A DNA stretch of 64,000 bases from Streptomyces tibetensis. Lineage in GTDB: Bacteria; Actinomycetota; Actinomycetes; Streptomycetales; Streptomycetaceae. Where the stretch lies: the NCBI RefSeq assembly GCF_007655005.1, contig NZ_SZVW01000010.1, forward strand, positions 248,001 through 312,000, written 5' to 3'. Made by a program: the position numbers and the translations under genes. Numbering within the stretch: position 1 is the first letter of the stretch; each line of letters begins with the position of its first letter. The notes under the pieces were generated by a model that ran no database searches, was not told the DNA's origin, and worked only from the letters and a program-made list of their open reading frames with translations. Below, piece by piece: positions 35,099 to 47,086 of this stretch.

Positions 35099-36781
35099 TC
35101 AGGACCCCTCGACGTCCACGAACACCGGGTTCGAGTAGAACCAGGTGTCCGCCCACGGATCACCGTCCCCGGGCGCGTGCGGGACGGGCCCGTGCGGGTC
35201 GACCGAGGCGCCGAGGTAGCCGGCGCCGTGGCGGTTGCCGTCACTGCCGCGCAGCCGGACGTAGAAGGACTCCTCGCCGGCCGTCAGGGGAACGCGCAGG
35301 GTGTAGGTGCCCTTGCGGCCTGAGACGTCCTCGGTCCGGACGACCCGCGTGTCCGGGGCCTTCCAGTCGTCGCGGTCGGCGACCGGCCCGCGCACCGCGC
35401 CGCGGATGACGTCCACATGCGCCAACTCGGGCAGGATCCCCTGCGGGTTGGGCCGGGAGGCGGTCGTCACCGTGACGTTCAGGGTGAGCCTGTCGCCCTT
35501 GCGGACCCGCAGCCGGCCGCCGAGCGTCACGCCCCGGCCTCGGTCGCGGTCCCGGGTCAGGCGGACGTCGAGCCCGTCGAGCAGATGCCCGTGGTCCAGC
35601 CAGACCCGGCCCGCGCGCATCCCCGACATGACCGCGCGGTAGCCGTACCGGGTCACGCCCACGTGGGTACGGCTGAACTGGCCGGGCCAGAAGTCGCTGC
35701 CCGGCTGCGGGGAGTCGGTGTTCACCGGGTCGGGCAGCTTCCCGGTGTTGTCGAAGGTCTGCCCGGGCCGCCAGTCGCCGTTCTTCCAGGTGTCGAAGAC
35801 GATCCGGTGGGCGTCGGAGTTGGTGGTGACCGAGAACAGCCGGCCCTCGGCGAGCATCGAGTCCCACAGACCGCCGACGGTCGCGGTCGCCCAGTCGAAC
35901 CCGCCGTACGTGAGGTAGGCGTCCGCGGGGTAGCCGGGCCAGGACTGCGCGGACGGCTTGTTCTCGTACTCGCCGCGGATCGAGGTGGCGCCGCGCCAGC
36001 CGGGGATGGCCGCACCCTGCGCACCGGGCGCGCCCTCCATGCCGATCATGATCTCGGGCGCCGCGTCCCGCCAGGCGCGCATCTCGTGCGGGGAGTCGAT
36101 GCCGAGGCGCATCGGATGGTTGGCCAGCACCAGTACGTCGTCGACGTAGCCCGAACGACGCTGCTGGGCAAGCCACTTGACGGCCTTGACGGCGTGCGCC
36201 TCGTTGCGGGCGGTGTCCGCGTCGGCGGGTCCGCCCTTGTCGTAGGCGAGGAGCTTGCCGTCGTAGGCGCTCTCGAAGCGGGTCAGCACGTCGACCTCGT
36301 GCGGGCCGGGCGCGGTGAACACCGTGCAGTGCTCGGCGGCCGGGATGTACCACTCCAGGCCCTGGAAGATCAGCTGTCGCGGGTTCTGCGCCCGCGCCTT
36401 CAGGATCTCCCCGTGCTCCATCGCGGCCCCGAAGTCGGCGTGCCCGAAGTTGGAGTGCTCGGTGAACACCATCCAGTCCAGGCCGTACTCGGCGCCCTTC
36501 GCGGCCAGCTGGGAGAAGGTGTACTTGGCGTCGTGGCTGTAGACGGAGTGGATGTGGTGGTCGCCGACGAGGTAGGCCAGACGCGGGTCCTCACCGCCCA
36601 GCCGGCCGCTGTCACCTGCCGCCAGGGCGGGTGTCCGGGAAGTCGCCGCCGAGCCGAGGGCGAACGCGGCGCCGAACAGGCCCGCGCGGCGCAGCAGCCC
36701 GCGGCGGGAGACGCCCTGGGGATCGAGGGCATCGGGGGAGACGGACGGATCGGCCCAGACGGGCAGTTGCTGCTCGGTCAT
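35099..36781 (-). CDS. Tat-exported PHP-domain phosphoesterase
   Basis: A 560-residue protein with the twin-arginine leader VSRRGLLRRAGLFGAAFALGSA (Arg pair at residues 26-27). The PHP metal-binding motifs are GDHHIHSVYSHD, FTEHSNFGHADF, VLANHPMRLG and TNSDAHRIVFD, suggesting a multinuclear phosphoesterase site. The last 150 residues are beta-rich. It sits 18 bp downstream of a second Tat-exported phosphoesterase on the same strand, at the end of the minus arm of the glycan locus. The substrate is unknown; removal of phosphate or a phosphodiester from a glycan outside the cell is an inference from context. Confidence 0.82.
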   Translation of the reverse strand: MTEQQLPVWADPSVSPDALDPQGVSRRGLLRRAGLFGAAFALGSAATSRTPALAAGDSGRLGGEDPRLAYLVGDHHIHSVYSHDAKYTFSQLAAKGAEYGLDWMVFTEHSNFGHADFGAAMEHGEILKARAQNPRQLIFQGLEWYIPAAEHCTVFTAPGPHEVDVLTRFESAYDGKLLAYDKGGPADADTARNEAHAVKAVKWLAQQRRSGYVDDVLVLANHPMRLGIDSPHEMRAWRDAAPEIMIGMEGAPGAQGAAIPGWRGATSIRGEYENKPSAQSWPGYPADAYLTYGGFDWATATVGGLWDSMLAEGRLFSVTTNSDAHRIVFDTWKNGDWRPGQTFDNTGKLPDPVNTDSPQPGSDFWPGQFSRTHVGVTRYGYRAVMSGMRAGRVWLDHGHLLDGLDVRLTRDRDRGRGVTLGGRLRVRKGDRLTLNVTVTTASRPNPQGILPELAHVDVIRGAVRGPVADRDDWKAPDTRVVRTEDVSGRKGTYTLRVPLTAGEESFYVRLRGSDGNRHGAGYLGASVDPHGPVPHAPGDGDPWADTWFYSNPVFVDVEGS

Positions 36782-36799
36782 GATCGGGGCCCTTCGGGA

Positions 36800-38635
36800 T
36801 CAGTGGTTCATGAAGGAGGTGACGGGCAGCGCCCGGGCGACGATCCGGACGTCGCCGAGCCTTCCGTGGAAGATCTGGTCGATCTTCCCGCCGTACTCGT
36901 AGCCGCCCAGCAGCCAAGGCAGTCCGACGGAGGTGACGCCGACCGCGGACGCCTTGGGGTTGCGGACCACCGGGCAGCCCTCGACGTACAGCGTGGTGTG
37001 CCTGCCGTCGTTGACGACCGCCAGGTGCCACCAGGTCTCCAGCGGAGTCTCCTGGCCCCAGTTGGTGGCGATGCCCTGCTGGTTCAGCGGGCGCATCGCC
37101 CACTGCGGCTCACGGTCGTTGGACAGCGACAGCGTGGCCAGGGGCTCGTCCGGGTCGTCGGCGGTCTTCCCGGCGGCGCCGCCCGTGCCCGTGCGGGAGA
37201 CCAGACCCGACCAGGCGTTGTGGTCCGGGTCCCAGTCGGAGGGCAGTCGGTAGAACGCCTCGATGGTGTATCCGTCCTTGAAGGTGGCCCCGTTCAGCGG
37301 GGCGCCGTCGACCGTGCGCAGATAGGCGCCCTTCAGCGGGGACTTGAACCCCTGGAACTCCAGACTGCCGTGGCCCGGCTGGTCGGGGTGGTGGTCGGCC
37401 GACCAGTCCAGCGTGCCGCCGCCCACCGTGACGAGCAAGAGGTCGTTGCCCCGGCCGGACAGGTCGCGGACCGTGCCGTTCGTGCCGTGGACGGGCTCGT
37501 CGAAGCGCCAGTAGGCCATCGTGCCCGCAACGAGCAGCTTCGAGGCGGGCCGGGCCGGACGGGCGGGCACGGGCGCGAAACCGGAGAAGCGCTCCTCGAA
37601 GTCGATCTCGACGGAGAACCGGTCCGCGTCGCCGCTCAGCTCCATCTCCTGCCGCTCCAGCTCGTTGAGCCCCTTCGCGGCCCGGCCCAGGATCCACGGC
37701 GAGAGCGTCTCCACGTCGATGACGCCGCGGTCCAGGTCGAACCGGTAGAGACGGATCATCGCCGCGCCGCCGAAATATCGGTTCTGATAGTTCGTCAGAT
37801 GCAGATGGACGTCGTGCCCGGCCGCGTTCTTCCGCGTCGCGCGTCCGGCGGGCCAGTAGTGCCCGCCGAGGGCCAGGAAGATCTGGTCGTGGTCCTCGAT
37901 CAGCTGGTCCCACAGCTGCTGCCCGTAGTCCGACAACGTGTCGTCCTCGACGACCAGCTCGTGCGTCGTGAGGATCACCGGCGTCTTCGGGTGCTTCGCC
38001 AGGACACCCTTCGCCCATGCGTAACCCTGCGGCGACAGCCGCCAGTCCAGCGCGAGCACCAGCCACTCCCGGCCGCCCGCCTCGAACCGGTGGCAGGTGT
38101 TGTAGCCGTCCGGGGAGGCGCCGCCGAACGTCGGCTTCCCCTCGAACCGCCGCGGCCCGAAGGCGTCCAGATACGCCGTGGCGCCGCGCTGGTCGGTCGT
38201 CGACGACTTCACGTCGTGGTTGCCCGCCAGCACGCTGTAGCCGACACCCTGCCGGTCCAGCAGCCGGAACGCCTCACCGATCGCGGCGAACTCCTCCTTC
38301 GTGCCGTTCTGCGTGAGGTCGCCGAGGTGGGAGAGGAAGACGATGTTCTCCTCCCCGCCGTGCTCCAGCAGGTAGCGCAGCGACGCCTCCACCGGAGCCC
38401 TGTCGATGCTCGGACCGTCGAAGAGGTACTGCGTGTCCGGCATCACCGCGAGCGTGAAGCGGCGGCTGCGCGGATCGGGACGCCGGCTCGCGGGCGCCGC
38501 CTGCGCGGTGACGGCCGGGAATGCGCTCACTGCGACGGCGGTCGCGCCGAGCAGCGCGGTGGCGCGGAGGAAACCGCGTCTTCCGGCACCGGCCTGGGGC
38601 GCTTCGCCCGGGTCGTGGTCGTGCGAAACGCACAT
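36800..38635 (-). CDS. Tat-exported calcineurin-like phosphoesterase with LamG-type jellyroll domain
   Basis: A 611-residue protein: Tat leader AGRRGFLRATALLGATAVAV, then a metallophosphoesterase domain at about 58-300 with MPDTQYL, SHLGDLTQNG, LAGNHDVKS, TTHELV and ALGGHYW. A concanavalin/LamG-like jellyroll follows at about 395-605 (MAYWRFDEP, YTIEAFYRLPSDWDPDHNAWSGL, ETWWHLAVVNDGRHTTLYVEG), which may bind sugar. ATG at 38635. It lies between lacZ and the PHP gene, all on the minus strand. Domain order suggests a glycan- or lipid-directed extracellular phosphatase. Confidence 0.87.
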   Translation of the reverse strand: MCVSHDHDPGEAPQAGAGRRGFLRATALLGATAVAVSAFPAVTAQAAPASRRPDPRSRRFTLAVMPDTQYLFDGPSIDRAPVEASLRYLLEHGGEENIVFLSHLGDLTQNGTKEEFAAIGEAFRLLDRQGVGYSVLAGNHDVKSSTTDQRGATAYLDAFGPRRFEGKPTFGGASPDGYNTCHRFEAGGREWLVLALDWRLSPQGYAWAKGVLAKHPKTPVILTTHELVVEDDTLSDYGQQLWDQLIEDHDQIFLALGGHYWPAGRATRKNAAGHDVHLHLTNYQNRYFGGAAMIRLYRFDLDRGVIDVETLSPWILGRAAKGLNELERQEMELSGDADRFSVEIDFEERFSGFAPVPARPARPASKLLVAGTMAYWRFDEPVHGTNGTVRDLSGRGNDLLLVTVGGGTLDWSADHHPDQPGHGSLEFQGFKSPLKGAYLRTVDGAPLNGATFKDGYTIEAFYRLPSDWDPDHNAWSGLVSRTGTGGAAGKTADDPDEPLATLSLSNDREPQWAMRPLNQQGIATNWGQETPLETWWHLAVVNDGRHTTLYVEGCPVVRNPKASAVGVTSVGLPWLLGGYEYGGKIDQIFHGRLGDVRIVARALPVTSFMNH

Positions 38636-38698
38636 GGGTGCTCCATGGGGTGACTGAGAGGGGTGAAGGGTGTGACGGAGAGGAGAGGGGAGGAGGTC

Positions 38699-41628
<2,930 letters not shown>

Positions 41629-41632
<4 letters not shown>

Positions 41633-42615
41633 GACCATTCCGAAGTCGGTGCGATGGGGCGGGGCAGGACGCGGCCCTGAAGCCCCCAGGCGGGGTCGAC
41701 GGGGATGCCGAGTCGGTCCAGGGCGGTGGGGGCGATGTCGACGAGGCGGGGCCCGTCGAGCCGGGTGCTCACGGGCCCGCGGGGCGCGTCGAGCGGGGTG
41801 CCTTCGGACCCGCCGGGTTCGGTGAGCCGGAGGCCTCCGGGGCCGTCGGACTCGGCGAGGATGACGAAGACCTCCCGTTCGGCACGCGAGTCGCCACCGT
41901 GGCCGCCGGAGTCGAGGTGGCCGTGGTCGGTGGTGATCAGCACGGTCCAGCGCTCCCGGGCGCGGCCGGGAGCCGACGCTCGGGCCTCGATCGCGTCCAG
42001 CAGGTGCCCGAGGTGGGTGTCCTGTGCGTGGAGGGCCCGGTCGTAGGCGGGGGAGAGGGGGCCGGTGGCATGGCCGGCCTCGTCGGTGGCGCCGAAGTAC
42101 ACGAACATGACGTCCGGGTCGGACTTGGTGAGCCAGCGCAGGGCGGTGCGGGCGACGCGGCGGTCCGCGGTCTCGTAGCCCCTGGATTCGCCGTTGTAGC
42201 GCACCCGCCGGCCGATGGCCCGGCCGAGGGTGCCCCGGCGGACCAGGGCCGGCCAGGACACCGCGGCGGCCGTGCGCAGACCGGGCCGGGCGGTGGCGGC
42301 GCGGGTCAGGAAGTCGGGGTAGCGGGGGTAGTCGGCACCCTTGAAATCGTTGCCGGTGACGCCGTGGCGGTCGGGCCACACCCCGGTGAGGATGCTCGAC
42401 CAGCCGGGGCCGGAGTCGGTGTAGGCCGTGCCGGACGAGGTCTCGTCGTCGGATCGGCCGTAGGGCAGCAGGCTCGTGCCGACGGTGCCGTGGGCCATCA
42501 GGGCGTGCAGAACCGGGGCGTTGGCGGGTGAGCGGGTCAGTCGGTCGTGGCGGAGGCCGTCCATGCCGACGACGAGTACCTTGGGGCGTCGGGCCTCGGT
42601 GTTGACGTCCGTCAC
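41629..42615 (-). CDS. Alkaline-phosphatase-superfamily phosphodiesterase/phosphatase
   Basis: A 328-residue protein of the type I phosphodiesterase/nucleotide pyrophosphatase group: VLVVGMDGLRHDRL with the metal Asp, SGPGWSSILTGVWPDRHGV with Ser as the likely nucleophile, YFGATDEAGHATG and LITTDHGHLDSGGHGG with further metal ligands. No signal peptide is seen, so it probably acts in the cytoplasm, unlike the two Tat-exported phosphoesterases downstream. GTG start at 42615; coupled to lacZ by a four-base overlap. It is the third phosphoesterase in this locus. Confidence 0.88.
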
Positions 42616-42684
42616 GGGGGTGCCTCCCTGGTGCGACCACTACGAGCTCGGGACCGGCTGCCGGTTCTTGGCTGCGCGTCCGAC

Positions 42685-42725
42685 GTGGCCGGTCGCGCAG
42701 TTCCCCGCGCCCCTTCCGGGGCGCG
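42685..42725. repeat. Dispersed Streptomyces intergenic repeat ending in a hairpin terminator
   Basis: The stretch GTGGCCGGTCGCGCAGTTCC followed by CCGCGCCCCT resembles a sequence I recognise as recurring between genes in many Streptomyces. Its end folds as CGCGCCCC-TTCC-GGGGCGCG (42706-42725), an 8-bp stem with a 4-base loop placed directly after the ABC permease stop on the minus strand. It probably attenuates read-through from the importer genes into the phosphodiesterase-lacZ genes. Confidence 0.6.
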
Positions 42726-43574
42726 TCAACTGCCCTGTACCGCCCCCTCCGTGGCGCCCGCGATGAAGCCGCGGGCGAAGAGCGTGAAGACGACGACCAG
42801 GGGCACGGACGCCATGAGCACACCGGCCATGACCATGCTGTAGTCGGTGGTGTGGCCGACGTGGAGCTGGGCGAGCGCCACTTGAAGGGTGAGGTGGCCG
42901 GGGTCGTTGAGGACGATCAGCGGCCAGATGTAGTCGTTCCAGGCGCCGACGAAGGCGTAGATGGCGAGGAAGGACAGCGCGGGCCTGATCATCGGCAGCA
43001 CGATGTTCCAGTACTGGCGGAAGAATCCCGCGCCGTCGATGCGCGCGGCGTCGAGCAGTTCGTCCGGCACGCCGTTCTCGATGTACTGGCGCAGCCAGAA
43101 GATGCCGAAGGCGTTGGCGAGGGCGGGCAGGACCAGGGCCTTGAGCGTGCCGACCCAGCCGATGTCGGACATGAGGATGAACTGCGGCAGGACGGCCAGT
43201 TGGAGCGGCAGCATCATGAACCCCACCAGCAGGGCGAACAGCGCCCTGCGGCCGGGGAAGTCGAACTTGGCGAAGACGAAAGCCGCCAGGGAGTCGACGA
43301 ACAGGACCAGGACGGTCGTGACGGTCGCGACGACGAGCGTGTTCAGCATCGACCCGAAGAAGTCGATGGTGTCGAGCACGTGCCGGACGTTCTCCAGCAG
43401 GTGGGAACCGAAGGTCAGCTTCGGCGGGCTCTTGTAGATGTCCTCGGTGGTGTTCGTCGCCATGACGATCGTCCACATGAACGGGAACACCGAGATCAGG
43501 ACGGCCAGGCCGAGGACGATGTGCGCGGTCAGGCCCCTGGGACGCCGGGACCGCCTCGGGAGCACTGGGGTCAT
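42726..43574 (-). CDS. Carbohydrate ABC transporter permease (MalG-like)
   Basis: A 282-residue inner-membrane protein with six hydrophobic segments, starting LTAHIVLGLAVLISVFPFMWTIVMA. The EAA loop that contacts the ATPase is DELLDAARIDGAGFFRQYWNIVLPMIRPAL. ATG at 43574 overlaps the MalF-like permease stop (ATGA). No ATP-binding subunit is encoded nearby, so the importer probably uses a shared ATPase such as MsiK, as known for other Streptomyces sugar importers. Confidence 0.93.
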   Translation of the reverse strand: MTPVLPRRSRRPRGLTAHIVLGLAVLISVFPFMWTIVMATNTTEDIYKSPPKLTFGSHLLENVRHVLDTIDFFGSMLNTLVVATVTTVLVLFVDSLAAFVFAKFDFPGRRALFALLVGFMMLPLQLAVLPQFILMSDIGWVGTLKALVLPALANAFGIFWLRQYIENGVPDELLDAARIDGAGFFRQYWNIVLPMIRPALSFLAIYAFVGAWNDYIWPLIVLNDPGHLTLQVALAQLHVGHTTDYSMVMAGVLMASVPLVVVFTLFARGFIAGATEGAVQGS

Positions 43575-44578
43575 GACTTCCTCCCGCGCTGGACGACACG
43601 CCAGTTGATGACGACCAGCACCATGATCAGTACGAAGAAGGCCCACACGATGGCCGCGCCGTAGCCGTAGTCGTTGTTCACGAAGGCCGACTGGTAGAAG
43701 TACAGGAGCGTGGTCAGGCCCGCCTGGCCGGGGCCGCCGAGGTTGGGGTTGGCGGCGTTGCTGCCGAACAGGACCTGGGGTTCGCTGAAGCTCTGCAGGC
43801 CGTTGATGGTCGAGATGACGACGGTGAACAGGATGATGGGCCGCATGATCGGCACGGTGATCCGGAAGAACGTGCGGATCGGTCCGGCCCCGTCCAGCTT
43901 GGCCGCCTCGTAGATCTGGGTGGGGATGGCCTGCAGGCCCGCCAGGTAGATGATCATGTTGTAGCCGGTCCACATCCAGGTCATCAGCAGCGCGATGACC
44001 AGTTTGATCAGCCACGGATTGCTCAGCCACGCAACGGGTGGGATGCCGACCGTGCCCAGGATCGCGTTGACCAGGCCGAAGTTGTTGCTGAACACCGCGC
44101 CGAAGAAGATCGACACGGCGACGATCGAGGTGACGTTCGGTATGTACAGGGCGATGCGGTAGAAGCCCTTGAAGCGGCGCACCGAATGCAGCAGCGTCGC
44201 CAGCACGAGGGCGCCGAACAGGGTGGGGACGGTGGACAGCACCCAGATCACCAGGGTGTTGCGGATCGACAGCCAGAAGACCGGGTCGTCCCACAGGAAC
44301 CGGAACTGCTGCAGGCCCACGAACTGCACCGTGCCCAGGCCGTCCCAGCGCTGGAAGGAGAGGTAGAGCGAGTAGAAGACCGGGAAGAACGAGAAGACGC
44401 CGAAGATCAGGAAGAAGGGCGAGATCGCCAGGTACTGCCGCCAGTGCGACAGCACTCCGCGGCGCCCTGGCCGCACGGTGTCCGCGGGCGGCGTGCGCCG
44501 CGGGCGGAAGCGGGCCGGGCCGGGCCCGCCGTGGTGCCGGGGCACCGCGGCGGAACCGGTGACCGGAGGTGAAGCCAT
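43571..44578 (-). CDS. Carbohydrate ABC transporter permease (MalF-like)
   Basis: A 335-residue permease. A Pro/Arg-rich cytoplasmic leader of about 45 residues precedes six membrane segments (YLAISPFFLIFGVFSFFPVFYSLYLSF first). The EAA loop is QIYEAAKLDGAGPIRTFFRITVPIMRPI. It forms the heterodimeric channel with the next gene, to which it is translationally coupled, and lies three bases after the binding-protein gene. Confidence 0.93.
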   Translation of the reverse strand: MASPPVTGSAAVPRHHGGPGPARFRPRRTPPADTVRPGRRGVLSHWRQYLAISPFFLIFGVFSFFPVFYSLYLSFQRWDGLGTVQFVGLQQFRFLWDDPVFWLSIRNTLVIWVLSTVPTLFGALVLATLLHSVRRFKGFYRIALYIPNVTSIVAVSIFFGAVFSNNFGLVNAILGTVGIPPVAWLSNPWLIKLVIALLMTWMWTGYNMIIYLAGLQAIPTQIYEAAKLDGAGPIRTFFRITVPIMRPIILFTVVISTINGLQSFSEPQVLFGSNAANPNLGGPGQAGLTTLLYFYQSAFVNNDYGYGAAIVWAFFVLIMVLVVINWRVVQRGRKS

Positions 44579-44581
44579 CGC

Positions 44582-45859
44582 TCAGCTCACCCCCTGCCGC
44601 CGGGCGATCTGCTTGGCCTGACCGACCGCGTCCTTCCAGGCGTCGTCGGGCTTCTTGCCCTTGGCCTCGATGCTGGACAGCTCGGTCATGAAAGGCGCCA
44701 TGACGGCGGCGTCGGCGGGTGCCTCGTAGCTGGACGGGATGGCCTTGGCGGCAGGACCGAAGACCTCGATGATCTTCTGCCCGCCGAAGAACGGGTCACC
44801 GCCCGTCATGGCCGACATGGAGTAGGCCGCCGGTGCGGCGGGGAAGATGGCGGCGTCGGTGAAGCCGCGGGCGTCGTTCTCCGGGCTGAGGATCCAGCTG
44901 ATGATCTTGAACGCCTCTTCGGGGTTCCGGCACTGCTTGGGCAGGGCCAGATAGGAGCCGCCCTGGTTGGCCGGTCCACCGGGCATCGCGCAGACCCGCC
45001 ACTTGCCCTTGGTCTTCGGGGCCGCCTGCTCGATGTCCAGGGCGTGCCAGGCGGCTCCGAGTTCGGTGGTCAGGGTCTTGCCGACGGCGGCGTTCCAGGT
45101 GTTGTCGTTGATCTTGGCGTCGAGACCGAGGGTGTAGGGACGGACCGCCGTGGTCCACGCCTTGCGGATGTGGTCCTGGTCGCCGATGAAGCGGTTGTCC
45201 TTGTCGATGAACCGCTCGGTGCCCTGTCCGACCGCCATGTTGAAGACCGAGCCGATGTTGTTCACCAGGTAGGTGCCCGGCACCTTCCTGTGCAGTTCGG
45301 TGCCGAGCGCGAAGTACTCCTCCCAGGTTCCGGCCCGGGCGGCGACCTTGTCGGGGTCGGTGGGCAGCCCGGCCTTGTCGAACAGGTCCGCTCGGTAGAA
45401 GAGGGCGGTCGGACCGATGTCGATCGGGAAACCGATCTGCTTGCCGTCCTCGGTCCGGGCGAGCTTGGTCTTCCAGTCCAGGTACTGGGACGCGATCTTC
45501 TTGAAGCCGAGGTCGTTCAGATCGAGGAAGCGGCCGGCGTTGGGCAGGAAGGACGCCATGTCCTCGCCCTTGATGCCGGTGATGTCGGGCACGGAGGCGC
45601 CCGCGGCGAGAGTGGTGGTCAGCTTCTGCTTGAAGTCGCCGCCTATGGAGGCGGCGGTCAGCTTCACCTGGCCGCTGAAGTGCGTCTTGGCCTCGGCGAC
45701 CACCTTGTCGCTGAGCGCGCCTCCCCAGTACCACAAGGTGAGGTTCTTGCCGTTCTTGCTGCCGGCCGATCCGGATCCGCCGCCGCATGCGACGGTCAGA
45801 CCGGAGGCGGCCGCGGTGAGCGCGGCGGCCTGGAGGAAGCCTCTACGAGAAAGGTCCAC
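44582..45859 (-). CDS. Extracellular sugar-binding lipoprotein of an ABC importer
   Basis: A 425-residue type 1 solute-binding protein. The leader has both a twin-arginine pair (LSRRGFLQAAALTAAASG) and a lipobox, LTVAC, so it is probably a Tat-exported lipoprotein tethered at Cys about 25. The mature part shows family landmarks LTLWYWGGALSDKV and GGSYLALPKQCRNPEEAFKII. AGGAG precedes the ATG. It lies 46 bp after the PfkB kinase gene and next to the two permeases. The ligand is predicted only by context: an oligosaccharide with Man, Gal or Fuc. Confidence 0.93.
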   Translation of the reverse strand: MDLSRRGFLQAAALTAAASGLTVACGGGSGSAGSKNGKNLTLWYWGGALSDKVVAEAKTHFSGQVKLTAASIGGDFKQKLTTTLAAGASVPDITGIKGEDMASFLPNAGRFLDLNDLGFKKIASQYLDWKTKLARTEDGKQIGFPIDIGPTALFYRADLFDKAGLPTDPDKVAARAGTWEEYFALGTELHRKVPGTYLVNNIGSVFNMAVGQGTERFIDKDNRFIGDQDHIRKAWTTAVRPYTLGLDAKINDNTWNAAVGKTLTTELGAAWHALDIEQAAPKTKGKWRVCAMPGGPANQGGSYLALPKQCRNPEEAFKIISWILSPENDARGFTDAAIFPAAPAAYSMSAMTGGDPFFGGQKIIEVFGPAAKAIPSSYEAPADAAVMAPFMTELSSIEAKGKKPDDAWKDAVGQAKQIARRQGVS

Positions 45860-45905
45860 GGGTCACTCCTGTTGTTCCTGTTCGACGTGGAGAGGGGTGA
45901 GAGGG

Positions 45906-46958
45906 TCAGTGCGGCCCTTCGCAGGCTCGCGGACCGACGGGGATGTGAGGGGCGGGCGGGGTGACGGGGGCGTGGTGCACGGGCGGCCCGGGATCGGCCG
46001 GGACGCGGTCGGCCAGGAAGCCGTAGGCGCGTCGCAGTCCGGGGTCGCTCAGGGAGCGCCACCAGCGGGCGATGCCGTACCAGCCGGGGGCCGCGAGGGC
46101 GCCGCCGTGGTGCCGGACGGACAGCCCGGCCGCGAGCACCGCGAACCGCAGCCGCTCCGCCAGCGGCCAGCCGCCGAGGGAGGCAGCGACGAAGCTCGCG
46201 CCGAAGACGTCGCCGGCGCCCGTCGCGTCCAGGACGTCGGTGTCCAGGGCCGGCACCTCGGCGTACTCGCCGGTGATCTGGTCGACGGCGATGGCGCCGT
46301 CCCCGCCCCGCGTCACCACGGCGACCGGCACGAGCTCCGAGAGCGTGCCGAGCGCGGCCAGTGCGCTGTCGGTGCGGGTGTAGGCCATCGCCTCGGTCTC
46401 GTTCGGGAGGAAGGCGTGGCACAGGGAAAGCTGCTCCAGGAGGGCGGTCGGCCACTCCTGGGTCGGGTCCCAGCCGACGTCGGCGTAGATCTGCGTGCCG
46501 TTCGCGGCGGCCTTCGCGAGCCACTCGCGCGGCCGGGCCTCGAGGTGCACCAGGGCGGTCCGCGCGTCGGGCGGGTCGCCCATCAGCACGTCCTGCGAGT
46601 ACGGCGGCTCCTGGCCGTGGGTGAGCAGGGCCCGGTCGTGGCCGTAGGCGACGGAGACGGTGACCGGGGTCGGCCAGCCGTCGGCCGTGCGCGAGAGCGA
46701 GAGGTCGACGCCCTCCTGGTCGCAGAGGACGTCCCGGCAGTGCTCGCCGTAGAAGTCGTCACCGAACACCGTGGCCAGGGACGTGCGCAGGCCGAAGCGG
46801 GAGGCGGCGACGGCGAGGTTCGCGATGCCGCCCGGGCCACAGCCCATGCCCTCGGTCCAGATCTCCTCGCCCGGTGTGGGCGGCCTGCCGAGCCCCGTGA
46901 GGACGAGGTCGTAGAAGAGCAGCCCGGTCAGCAGCACATCGGGCCGGTCGTCGTCCAC
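45906..46958 (-). CDS. PfkB family carbohydrate kinase
   Basis: A 350-residue ribokinase-superfamily enzyme: N-terminal DVLLTGLLFYDLVLTGL, the GGIANLAVAASRFG signature, and the C-terminal ATP/anion-hole motif DATGAGDVFGASFVAA with its catalytic Asp. GTG at 46958 (GAGAGGA seven bases upstream) is the best start. It heads the minus arm of the glycan locus, opposite DeoR and GH4 genes. Because Streptomyces GH4 enzymes often need 6-phosphorylated substrates and this importer is not a PTS, the kinase could phosphorylate the imported sugar inside the cell. That link is an inference. Confidence 0.88.
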   Translation of the reverse strand: MDDDRPDVLLTGLLFYDLVLTGLGRPPTPGEEIWTEGMGCGPGGIANLAVAASRFGLRTSLATVFGDDFYGEHCRDVLCDQEGVDLSLSRTADGWPTPVTVSVAYGHDRALLTHGQEPPYSQDVLMGDPPDARTALVHLEARPREWLAKAAANGTQIYADVGWDPTQEWPTALLEQLSLCHAFLPNETEAMAYTRTDSALAALGTLSELVPVAVVTRGGDGAIAVDQITGEYAEVPALDTDVLDATGAGDVFGASFVAASLGGWPLAERLRFAVLAAGLSVRHHGGALAAPGWYGIARWWRSLSDPGLRRAYGFLADRVPADPGPPVHHAPVTPPAPHIPVGPRACEGPH

Positions 46959-47008
46959 GGATGTGTCCTCTCGCTCACGGCTTCGACGGAGATCGTCAAA
47001 ACTCTTCA

Positions 47009-47023
47009 TTTCGGTGACCGGAA
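47009..47023. promoter_or_regulatory. Candidate operator in the kinase/deoR divergent region
   Basis: A 15-bp imperfect palindrome, TTTCGGT-G-ACCGGAA (six of seven arm pairs match), 50 bp upstream of the kinase start and 63 bp upstream of the DeoR start. It is a reasonable DeoR target controlling both arms. Confidence 0.45.
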
Positions 47024-47086
47024 TCGTGCGCCGCTCGGCGAGATTGGTCAATACCCGAGCAGAAATAAGCATGGCGATGATTGAAG

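Noticed and set aside
35417..38653. A 1078-codon open frame on the plus strand opposite the PHP and calcineurin-like genes
   Set aside because: It is rich in Arg, Val, Gly and Gln with no family motifs and mirrors two well-supported genes on the other strand. Long antisense frames are expected in GC-rich DNA.
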